Below are positions 1-5,931 of a stretch of 11,858 nucleotides of DNA, in pieces; positions within the stretch are counted from its first letter, which is position 1; every line of letters begins with the position of its first letter. Under the pieces are notes generated by a model. The model did not search any database and was not told the origin of the DNA. It was given only the letters and a program-made list of their open reading frames with translations. The position numbers were made by a program, and so were the translations under genes. The DNA is from an uncultured Spirochaetia bacterium (GTDB lineage Bacteria; Spirochaetota; UBA4802; JAGODF01). Location of the stretch: NCBI GenBank assembly GCA_937967705.1, contig CALCJG010000395.1, positions 1-11,858 on the forward strand, in the 5' to 3' direction.

Positions 1-48
1 CGAGATATCCACTCGTGACTGGAGTTCAGACGTGTGCTCTTCCGATCT
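1..48 (+). other. Illumina P7/TruSeq adapter with index (artefact)
   Basis: These bases are synthetic sequencing adapter, not genome. Bases 1-6 (CGAGAT) match the end of the P7 flow-cell primer. Bases 7-14 (ATCCACTC) occupy the index position; read in reverse they give GAGTGGAT, which I recall as TruSeq index 23. Bases 15-48 match the TruSeq read-2 primer, from GTGACTGGAGTTCAG to CTCTTCCGATCT. Genomic sequence begins at about base 49. The artefact matters for annotation because it supplies an in-frame GTG at base 34 that would wrongly extend the first gene by 11 codons. It also shows that the contig truly ends here. Confidence 0.97.
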
Positions 49-66
49 CGGGATGGACTGCCTGAG

Positions 67-2535
67 ATGAGCGGTGATTTTAATATCCTTCTTGTTTCGG
101 CGGATCCCGCTCTTGCCAAGGATGTGCGGGAGGCTGTAAGGGATTCCGGGTATCATTTGGCCGGAATCATATCCCGGAGCGATGATATCGAGACCATGTT
201 GGCGGAATTTTCTCCCGATCTCATCCTGGTCGATGCAGGATTTGCGGAGAATCCGGATGGCGATGCCGTCACGGCCTCCCTCGGCAGTTTGACGAAACGG
301 CCCCTGGTCATCATATATGATGACGGAGAGGGGATACGTATGGATGTTCAGGATTTTCTGCCGGCGGGAATCCTGTTTAGACCCTTTTCAGGAAAGGCAC
401 TCCTCACGGTTCTTTCCCTCGCCCTGGAACATCATAAAAAGGTGGAGACGCTGAAGGACATGGTCAATACCCTGCCGGATGTCGTCTATGAGATTGACGA
501 CAAAGGGAGGATCGTTTATATAAGCGAGGGTATCAAGGAGACTTTCGGGTATGCTCCGGATGAATTTAATAACGCTCGGGATGTTTTCATGCTCTTCACT
601 CCGGAGGACAGGGAACGGGCTGCGGCCAACTTCATGAAGACGATCGGCGGCACACCGGGGCAGGAGGAGGAGTACTCCATCCGGAAAAAGGACGGATCGA
701 TCGTGCCGGTTTCCTTTATCGCCAATCCCGTCATGGATGGTGCCGTCTGCCGGGGAACCCGGGGTGTGGTCCGGGACATCACGAAGCGGCGCATGGGGGA
801 AATCAGATTAAAGGAGAGCGAGGAGAAATATAGAACCCTTGTCGAGAATATTAATGAAGTTCATGTGATCCTGAACGGGGAAGGGAATATTGTCTATGTG
901 AGTCCGGCCGTAAAGAGTTTTGTCCGCTATGGGATAGATGATATCATTGGAAAGCACTATTCCTCCTTCGTTTGCCCGGATGACCTGTCTTCCGTACGGA
1001 AGATGTTCAATGCCACCCTAGCAGGGGAACGGTGCATTGCGGAGTATCGAGTGGTTGATGTGGATGGTGAATGCCTATGGGTGCGTATTTCCACTGGATT
1101 GATGGAACGGAACGGTGTCGTCAGGGGTGTTTCCGTGCTATTGACGGACATAAATGACAGGAAAAAAGCTGAAGAGGATCTGAGGATATCCGAAAAACGG
1201 TATCGTGCTCTTTTCGAAGGAGCGGTGGAAGGCATTGTCGTCATCGACAGCGAAACCCATATTATGACTTATGCCAATCCGGCCTTTTGCCGGATGCTCG
1301 GTTATCCCGAAGAGGAATTGGGAATGATGAGAATTTCAGAGATACATCCCGTTGACCGGAGAGGGGATATATTACAGGATTTTCTTCATCATACTGAAGG
1401 GAAAAAGACCTATACGCCCAACGTTCCCTGCATCAGAAAGGACGGCACGATGCTCTATGCTGATATCCATTCCACGACCATCATCATCAACGATAAAAAA
1501 CACCAGGTCGGTTTCTTTACCGACGTTACCAAGCGTGAGTGGGCCGAGCGGGAGATATATAAGCTGAGCTCGGCCATGAGGCAGTCCATAGATGGAATTG
1601 CGATATGCGAGCTGGATCAGAGGATTTCTTTTGCAAACGATTCTTTCGCGGGCATGCACGGTTTCAACCCCGCAGAGATGCTTGATATGCCTTTGTCCGC
1701 TCTCTACGATAAAGGACTTATGGATGATTTCTCCCTTAAGATAAAAAAGGTTCTGGCCACGGGAAGATGGCAGGGGGAGACTCTTCATGTAAAAAATGGC
1801 GGTACTCCCTTCCCGGTTTTCATGTCCCTCAGTCTTTTGCGGGAATCCTTCGGGGGGCCGGCAGGGATATTGGTCGTCTGCAGGGATATAACGGAAAAAA
1901 AGCATCTGGAAAAGGAGATCATCCACATCAGCGAAAAGGAACGGATCCGCATGGGTCAGGATCTTCATGACGGGATAGGGCAGTATTTTACCGGTCTGGG
2001 ATATCTCTTTCGGACGCTGATCGACACCCTTCCGGACAGGTCAAGGGAGGTCGTCGAGGCATCGGAGGAGATAACCAATTTGATCGGGGAGGCCAAGAAG
2101 CATGTTCAGATGCTTTCGAAAGGATACTACCCGGTAAGTATGGATAAAAAAGGGATCATCATCGCCGTAGATGAATTATGCTCCCATACGGAATACATGT
2201 TTGACATAACCTGTACCTTTGTCTATGGTGAAGATATCGTAATCAATGATAATGAAACAGCGACCCATGTCTATTATATAATCAATGAAGCGGTCAACAA
2301 TGCCGTTAAGCACGGAAAGGCCAGGAATATCCTGATTATGATGGAGAAGGGGGATGACAGTATCCTGGTTTCTGTTGAAGATGATGGAATCGGTATTGAT
2401 GAAACGAGGGAGGATTCTTCCGGGCTGGGATTGAATATAATGCGATATCGCGCTTCGATTATAGGCGGTGTTCTGAAGATTGTCCGGGGGCAGACCAGGG
2501 GGACTATTGTGAACCTGATGTTTCCGAATCACTGA
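67..2535 (+). CDS. Multi-PAS sensor histidine kinase (HisKA_3 type) with degenerate receiver domain
   Basis: This is a predicted 822-residue cytoplasmic sensor kinase with no membrane segment. Residues 1-115 form a CheY-like receiver fold. Its phospho-acceptor Asp56 is kept, but the usual acidic pair is Ser11-Ala12, the switch Thr is Tyr84 and the invariant Lys is Arg105, so it may not be phosphorylated. Four PAS domains follow at about 130-240, 255-370, 379-495 and 504-620. Residues 618-700 are a HisKA_3 dimerisation domain with the H-box DLHDGIGQ, where His634 is the phosphorylation site. The C-terminus is an HATPase domain with N-box NEAVNNAVKHG (740-750), a DDGIGI G1 box and a GLGL G2 box. 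I chose ATG 67 because the upstream GTG at 34 lies in adapter; only a weak Shine-Dalgarno precedes it, so the true start could lie beyond the contig. HisKA_3 kinases normally pair with NarL/FixJ regulators, as encoded next. The PAS ligands are unknown. Confidence 0.92.
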   Translation: MSGDFNILLVSADPALAKDVREAVRDSGYHLAGIISRSDDIETMLAEFSPDLILVDAGFAENPDGDAVTASLGSLTKRPLVIIYDDGEGIRMDVQDFLPAGILFRPFSGKALLTVLSLALEHHKKVETLKDMVNTLPDVVYEIDDKGRIVYISEGIKETFGYAPDEFNNARDVFMLFTPEDRERAAANFMKTIGGTPGQEEEYSIRKKDGSIVPVSFIANPVMDGAVCRGTRGVVRDITKRRMGEIRLKESEEKYRTLVENINEVHVILNGEGNIVYVSPAVKSFVRYGIDDIIGKHYSSFVCPDDLSSVRKMFNATLAGERCIAEYRVVDVDGECLWVRISTGLMERNGVVRGVSVLLTDINDRKKAEEDLRISEKRYRALFEGAVEGIVVIDSETHIMTYANPAFCRMLGYPEEELGMMRISEIHPVDRRGDILQDFLHHTEGKKTYTPNVPCIRKDGTMLYADIHSTTIIINDKKHQVGFFTDVTKREWAEREIYKLSSAMRQSIDGIAICELDQRISFANDSFAGMHGFNPAEMLDMPLSALYDKGLMDDFSLKIKKVLATGRWQGETLHVKNGGTPFPVFMSLSLLRESFGGPAGILVVCRDITEKKHLEKEIIHISEKERIRMGQDLHDGIGQYFTGLGYLFRTLIDTLPDRSREVVEASEEITNLIGEAKKHVQMLSKGYYPVSMDKKGIIIAVDELCSHTEYMFDITCTFVYGEDIVINDNETATHVYYIINEAVNNAVKHGKARNILIMMEKGDDSILVSVEDDGIGIDETREDSSGLGLNIMRYRASIIGGVLKIVRGQTRGTIVNLMFPNH

Positions 2536-2576
2536 CATAAGGCGGGGCATCCGGCTGAACTGGAGGAGGAGCGGAC

Positions 2577-3227
2577 ATGTCCGATATTAAAGTATTCATC
2601 GTGGATGATCATCCCATCGTACGCAGAGGTTTGACGCATTTCATAAACAGTAAGAAGGGGTTTGCGGTCTGCGGTGAGGCAGAGGACGCAAATTCCGCCA
2701 TAGCCAGGATAAACCTTTGCGACCCGGATATTGTCATTGTCGATATCGGGTTGAGGGATATCAGCGGGATCGATCTTATAAAGAGCATCCATTCGCGTTA
2801 TAAGAGGATTAGGATTCTGGTCCTCACCATGCATAATGAAATAGAGTATGTTGAAAGGGCTATTCATGCGGGTGCCAGCGGCTATGTTCTGAAAAGCGAA
2901 CGGGAGGAGCAGATAATAGAAGCCTTCTCTGCCATCCTCAGCCAGAAGAGGTATATAAGCGATTCCCTGAAGGAGCTTCTGGTGGAAAAAATGCTATGGG
3001 AATCGGGGGATAAGGGGAATCCTGAAACAGTATCCCTGACTGAGAGAGAAAGGGACATCCTGGCGTTTTACGGGAAGGGTTTGAATACCCGCCAGATATC
3101 CGAGAGGCTTAGTCTGACGGTATCCACCATAAGCACCTATCGGGACAGGATCAAGAGAAAACTCCATATCAACAGCAACAGTGAGATGATTCGCTATGCC
3201 ATAAAAAACGATATTACGGGTGAATGA
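2577..3227 (+). CDS. NarL/FixJ-family response regulator
   Basis: This 216-residue protein is a standard-length two-component transcription regulator. The N-terminal receiver (1-120) has the acidic pair Asp10-Asp11, phospho-acceptor Asp56, switch Thr84 and Lys106, so all catalytic residues are present. A linker leads to a LuxR-type helix-turn-helix at about 153-210, beginning LTERERDILAFYGKGL and including the recognition-helix stretch TVSTISTYRDRIKRKL. The start is well supported: a GGAGGAGGAG ribosome site at 2562-2571 lies 5 bases before the ATG. It sits 41 bp after the HisKA_3 kinase gene on the same strand and is very probably its phosphotransfer partner and co-transcribed with it. Target genes are unknown. 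A repeat pair at 3272-3311, just downstream of this gene, is a candidate binding site. Confidence 0.95.
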   Translation: MSDIKVFIVDDHPIVRRGLTHFINSKKGFAVCGEAEDANSAIARINLCDPDIVIVDIGLRDISGIDLIKSIHSRYKRIRILVLTMHNEIEYVERAIHAGASGYVLKSEREEQIIEAFSAILSQKRYISDSLKELLVEKMLWESGDKGNPETVSLTERERDILAFYGKGLNTRQISERLSLTVSTISTYRDRIKRKLHINSNSEMIRYAIKNDITGE

Positions 3228-3271
3228 TCCTCCGATGGCAGCATCATGAAAAACGATGTGATATATCCCGC

Positions 3272-3311
3272 CGTAAAAAACACCACAATCCAATCGTAAA
3301 AAGCACTACAA
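3272..3311 (+). repeat. 17-bp imperfect direct repeat, candidate operator
   Basis: Two 17-base copies lie at 3272-3288 (CGTAAAAAACACCACAA) and 3295-3311 (CGTAAAAAGCACTACAA). They match at 15 of 17 positions and start 23 bases apart, close to two helical turns. They lie between the response-regulator gene and the first STAS gene, and end 16 bases before a candidate -35 box. That arrangement fits a binding site for an activator, possibly the adjacent NarL-type regulator. The repeat is seen directly; its function is inference. Confidence 0.5.
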
Positions 3312-3327
3312 GATTATCATCCATAAC

Positions 3328-3356
3328 TTGATGACGCTATTTCGGCAATAGATTAT
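3328..3356 (+). promoter_or_regulatory. Candidate sigma70-like promoter for the STAS/PilZ unit
   Basis: TTGATG at 3328-3333 and GATTAT at 3351-3356 are separated by 17 bases; each matches 4 of 6 consensus positions. The predicted transcript would start near 3363 and run into the STAS gene at 3407. The match is modest and could be chance, although its position downstream of the direct repeat supports it. Confidence 0.3.
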
Positions 3357-3406
3357 TTTCCTACCAAGGAATTCATGATTATGTGTCTTTCCGCGGATGA
3401 GCATAT

Positions 3407-3682
3407 ATGACGACGATCATTTTGAAAAAGTTTTTTGACGATCCCGAAAGCGTAAGGTTCGGAGAATGCCTCTGTTCGGTGGCGGAGAGAGATCGGGATA
3501 TCGTCCTTGACTGCTCTGAGGTGGACTGTGTCGAGCTTTCCGTAATCAAGGAGATTCTTAAGATTTGCAGGAAACAGGGAGAGGAGAGAGTCAATATAAG
3601 CATCAGGAATGCACCGGAAAGTTTCAGGGATATCATGACTATCCTGAACTTGATGAGGAAAAACATCAGCATAATCGAATAG
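3407..3682 (+). CDS. Small STAS-domain protein (anti-anti-sigma-like), first of a tandem pair
   Basis: This is a 91-residue single-domain protein. The core, DIVLDCSEVDCVELSVIKEI (31-50), has the strand-loop-helix pattern of STAS domains, the fold of anti-sigma factor antagonists such as SpoIIAA and RsbV. The phosphorylatable serine of that family falls at Ser45 (in ELS), though the usual Asp is Glu43 and the following Gly is Val46. The C-terminal helix (about 70-85) and a last strand, NISIIE, are present. Start ATG 3407 is the first Met in frame but has only a weak ribosome site; a possible 11-codon upstream ORF (3375-3410, preceded by AAGGA) overlaps it as ATGA and could couple translation. 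A related STAS gene follows at 3809. No serine-kinase (RsbW-like) or PP2C phosphatase gene is visible nearby. STAS assignment is by pattern only; the specific role is unknown. Confidence 0.72.
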   Translation: MTTIILKKFFDDPESVRFGECLCSVAERDRDIVLDCSEVDCVELSVIKEILKICRKQGEERVNISIRNAPESFRDIMTILNLMRKNISIIE

Positions 3683-3808
3683 CGGAATCTTTGTAGGCGG
3701 TTTAAGGTTTGGGGCATCCGGGTCATGTTTTTTTATTTCGGCGGTCTGCCATGATGAGGAGCAGAGGATGGATGGGGAGAATGCTTCAATAGAGGGACGG
3801 GACATCTC

Positions 3809-4060
3809 ATGAAACAGATAATCCTTGAGGAAAACATTTCCATGGAGAACATTAAAACCTTTTATGACGAGGTAACTCTGGCGCTTGAGAACGAATCGCA
3901 GATCGTCATCGATTTTTCCCGTGTCAAAAATGTGGATCTGTCACTACGGCTGGTGCTTATAACCTGTTTCAGGAGAGCCCGGAAGAAAAATATCGTCCTC
4001 AAAACGATTAATATCCCCGATGAGGTCATGAAAATCATGAAAACGAACCTGCTTGTTTAG
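3809..4060 (+). CDS. Small STAS-domain protein, second of a tandem pair
   Basis: This 83-residue protein is a closer match to the STAS fold than its upstream neighbour. The segment QIVIDFSRVKNVDLSLRLVL (31-50) aligns with the canonical pattern in which DSSG carries the phosphorylated serine. Here the motif reads DLSL, keeping Asp43 and Ser45 but losing the glycine. The helix CFRRARKKN and the strand IVLKTINIP follow as expected. The protein ends at a helix with NLLV, so the last strand of a full STAS domain is missing. Start ATG 3809 is preceded by a purine-rich stretch, GAGGGACGGGA. A possible 14-codon ORF (3768-3812) with GAGGAG ahead of it overlaps the start as ATGA. The PilZ-like gene begins 16 bp after the stop, suggesting co-transcription. 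STAS proteins act by binding partner proteins; the partner here is not visible. Confidence 0.78.
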   Translation: MKQIILEENISMENIKTFYDEVTLALENESQIVIDFSRVKNVDLSLRLVLITCFRRARKKNIVLKTINIPDEVMKIMKTNLLV

Positions 4061-4076
4061 GCTAGTTGCCCCCGGG

Positions 4077-5198
4077 ATGAAGCCACAAAGCGATATTCCT
4101 ATGGATCAACTGCTGAAAGAAACCGTTCAAAAGGGAATTTCCGCGACACTGGATGACTTTTTTCTGTCCCGTCCGGAAAGCGTTTGTATCTACCTGAAGG
4201 CAGAGGAATATAATTGCCAGGTAGATTTCGTATCGTACGGGAATAATCAATTGAAACTGCGTATCGGAGAACGGTCGCTGTTACGCGGGTCGTCCGATCT
4301 GTATGCGATAAAGGGTAATGTGATGCTTCATGCTCGAATCCATCTGTTATCCAGAGAAGGGGAGTGCATATTCACGTTCAGACTGATGAGCCCGAAGCTG
4401 AATGAGATCAGGAGAAAATCGATGAGGGTGGCCGCAGGGCATGAAGGGGGGGGAATGGCGGAAGCTGTTTATATTTCAGATGTGGTTTCAGAAGATATTT
4501 TAAAGGAATGCCTGCTTCGCGAGAGGAAAAGGATCTCTATCGTTGTTGATACTCTGAGTGACAAGCTGAAAGCTGATTACGATCAGGTAAGGATTTTTCT
4601 CATAAATGAAAAGCTCTATGACGAGCGGATGAAATACTTTAACCATACGCGAAAACCCCTCTTCATAGTCGACATCAACGAGGAGCCGGGTGAAGAAAAA
4701 GGGCGGGAGCTTTTGAAGCATTACAGGTCCATCCATCATCAGGACAGGACGATCGACGATAGCATGATTTCCGAGATCGCCATCCCATTTCTTTACAAGG
4801 GGATGATCCCCTTCGGCTATATCCAGATCAACAGCAGGAAAGTCCTCATTAAAGAAGACTACGTTTATCTCAAAAAAACCGGGGCCATAACTTCGGAATC
4901 CTTTTCCGGCGCCAGTGTCATCAAAACCCTGGATGAAAGGTTTTATGTCTCCGATCTTTCCCTGAACGGATTGTGCATCGTCTTCAGTGAAAAAGGGAGA
5001 ATTAAGTATTTTAAGAATGATGGATATCTTTATGCGAGACTCTTCTTCCCCGATGGGAGGACCTCCTCGATGTTATGTGCAGTAAGAAACATCAATCTTA
5101 TGAGCAATAATGCCTTTAAGATCGGATGCGAAATTGTGGAAATAGATGCTCTGGGAGAGGTTAACCTTGAGGAGTATATAAAGCTTTGCGTGAAATAG
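4077..5198 (+). CDS. PilZ-type c-di-GMP effector-like protein with split motif
   Basis: This predicted cytoplasmic protein has 373 residues. Residues 35-110 are beta-rich and resemble the YcgR N-terminal domain. They end in the arginine motif RRKSMR (112-117), where Arg113 and Arg117 fit the RxxxR half of a PilZ c-di-GMP site. The other half, DLSLNG (Asp293, Ser295, Gly298), lies about 175 residues later inside a C-terminal beta-barrel-like region (285-372) ending GCEIVEIDALGEVNLEEYI, as PilZ domains do. The insert (about 140-270) looks like a mixed alpha/beta, possibly GAF-like, domain. The layout reminds me of the spirochaetal DUF1577 family, but I cannot confirm this. Start ATG 4077 lacks a clear ribosome site and probably depends on coupling to the STAS gene ending at 4060; a TTG at 4053 is an alternative. 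A run of eight G at 4446-4453 lies just after the RxxxR motif. Confidence 0.65.
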   Translation: MKPQSDIPMDQLLKETVQKGISATLDDFFLSRPESVCIYLKAEEYNCQVDFVSYGNNQLKLRIGERSLLRGSSDLYAIKGNVMLHARIHLLSREGECIFTFRLMSPKLNEIRRKSMRVAAGHEGGGMAEAVYISDVVSEDILKECLLRERKRISIVVDTLSDKLKADYDQVRIFLINEKLYDERMKYFNHTRKPLFIVDINEEPGEEKGRELLKHYRSIHHQDRTIDDSMISEIAIPFLYKGMIPFGYIQINSRKVLIKEDYVYLKKTGAITSESFSGASVIKTLDERFYVSDLSLNGLCIVFSEKGRIKYFKNDGYLYARLFFPDGRTSSMLCAVRNINLMSNNAFKIGCEIVEIDALGEVNLEEYIKLCVK

Positions 5199-5212
5199 CA
5201 TAGGGACAATTG

Positions 5213-5440
5213 ATGAACAAACAGGATCAACTGGTTCTGGAGGAGCTGGTAAAACTGAGAAAGCTGAGGGGTTTGCTCGAGGATTTTCAGCAATTGCTGG
5301 AATCTTCCCGTCTGGGGGATTTGAGTGACGATGAAAGGAATGACCTCCTCGATCAGATCAGTAACATGTACGAACAATTATCCCTGAATTTGCATGCCAT
5401 CGCTGATTATATGGAGATGCAGTCGAGAATAAAGAACTGA
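5213..5440 (+). CDS. Small helical (coiled-coil-like) protein of unknown function
   Basis: This 75-residue protein is rich in Leu, Glu, Gln and Asp and has no signal peptide or membrane segment. Two helical stretches can be seen: about 4-32 (LVLEELVKLRKLRGLLEDFQ) and about 38-72 (ERNDLLDQISNMYEQLSLNL), both with heptad-like spacing of Leu and Ile. ATG 5213 is preceded by AGGGA at 5202-5206, with 6 bases between; a TTG one codon upstream is less likely. It begins 14 bp after the PilZ-like gene and is probably in the same transcript. The size and helical-hairpin look would suit a small adaptor or chaperone, such as FliT-like proteins, but no sequence match is recognised and no function is claimed. 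Confidence 0.7.
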   Translation: MNKQDQLVLEELVKLRKLRGLLEDFQQLLESSRLGDLSDDERNDLLDQISNMYEQLSLNLHAIADYMEMQSRIKN

Positions 5441-5795
5441 GAGCGCAGTTGCGAAAGCAGGGAGGGGATACTGAATGATTATTTGACGCATGCCATCTCC
5501 CTGAATAGGCCGTAGGATAGTTAAAGCTTCCTTCCCCCATATCTTCTCATACAAATCCTGATGCTGCAGTGATATCCTTGCCCGGAAAACATAGGTTTTT
5601 ACCAGGATCATTGCGTGATGAAACCGCCATCCCCATAGGGAATTCGTGGATGGAGGGCGGAAGTCGGACCATGGAGGAAAGAATATTCTTGCCGTAACAG
5701 CCTTTGCCTTTATGTCCCTTTTTCGCGTTACTTCAGGGGAGGCGGTGGACAACGAGAGGGAACAGGGTCCCCATCCCCTGGTCCCGGAAAATATA
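5441..5795. other. Intergenic stretch, mostly without recognisable content
   Basis: No RNA gene, mobile element or convincing protein gene is seen. A perfect 7-bp inverted repeat, CAGGGAG (5458-5464) and CTCCCTG (5497-5503), begins 18 bp after the helical-protein gene. Its 32-base loop and lack of a following T-run make it a poor terminator. The rest may be leader DNA or the decayed remains of a gene. A doubtful short ORF begins at 5646. Confidence 0.6.
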
Positions 5796-5834
5796 TTGTA
5801 TTTTTCGCTGATAAAACTTATACTGAAGTTATAG
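5646..5834 (+). CDS. Doubtful short ORF with signal-peptide-like segment
   Basis: This 62-codon frame starts with GTG, with AGGGAA 4 bases upstream. The N-terminus has charged residues, then the hydrophobic run NILAVTAFAFMSLF and a small-residue stretch ending SGEA, which together look like a Sec signal peptide. The rest (about 28 residues) is not recognised. The frame overlaps the candidate promoter at 5796-5824, which argues against it being a functional gene. It could be chance, or the remaining 5' end of a lost secreted-protein gene. Confidence 0.18.
   Translation: MDGGRKSDHGGKNILAVTAFAFMSLFRVTSGEAVDNEREQGPHPLVPENILYFSLIKLILKL
5796..5824 (+). promoter_or_regulatory. Candidate sigma70-like promoter for the binding-protein/cyclase operon
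   Basis: TTGTAT at 5796-5801 and TATACT at 5819-5824 are separated by exactly 17 bases. The -10 box matches 5 of 6 consensus positions and the -35 box 3 of 6. The surrounding DNA is AT-rich within an otherwise GC-richer area. Transcription would start near 5831 and leave a leader of about 100 bases before the ATG at 5932. Confidence 0.45.
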
Positions 5835-5857
5835 AAAAAGCCCTCTGGCTCTATTTC
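5831..5857 (+). promoter_or_regulatory. Small hairpin in the leader of the binding-protein operon
   Basis: ATAG (5831-5834) pairs with CTAT (5851-5854) and AGCC (5839-5842) pairs with GGCT (5847-5850), around a CTCT loop and an AAAA bulge. A T-rich stretch, TTTCTTT, overlaps and follows the stem. It lies directly at the predicted transcript start and could act as a weak attenuator or a 5' stabilising stem. The stem is short, so this is tentative. Confidence 0.2.
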
Positions 5858-5931
5858 TTTAACGGGAGTTCATCTTCTCAAATCCCTGATATGAGGGAGA
5901 GGGGCTGATATTTGATGTGATGGGAGAGGAC

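Noticed and set aside
34..66. GTG start at 34 for the histidine kinase, adding 11 codons
   Set aside because: The GTG and the next few codons are adapter sequence, not genome.
5458..5503. 7-bp inverted repeat as a rho-independent terminator
   Set aside because: The loop is 32 bases and no T-run follows, so it does not fit an intrinsic terminator.
5378..5752. 124-codon minus-strand frame across the intergenic gap
   Set aside because: It overlaps the helical-protein gene, has no clear ribosome site and shows no recognisable motif.
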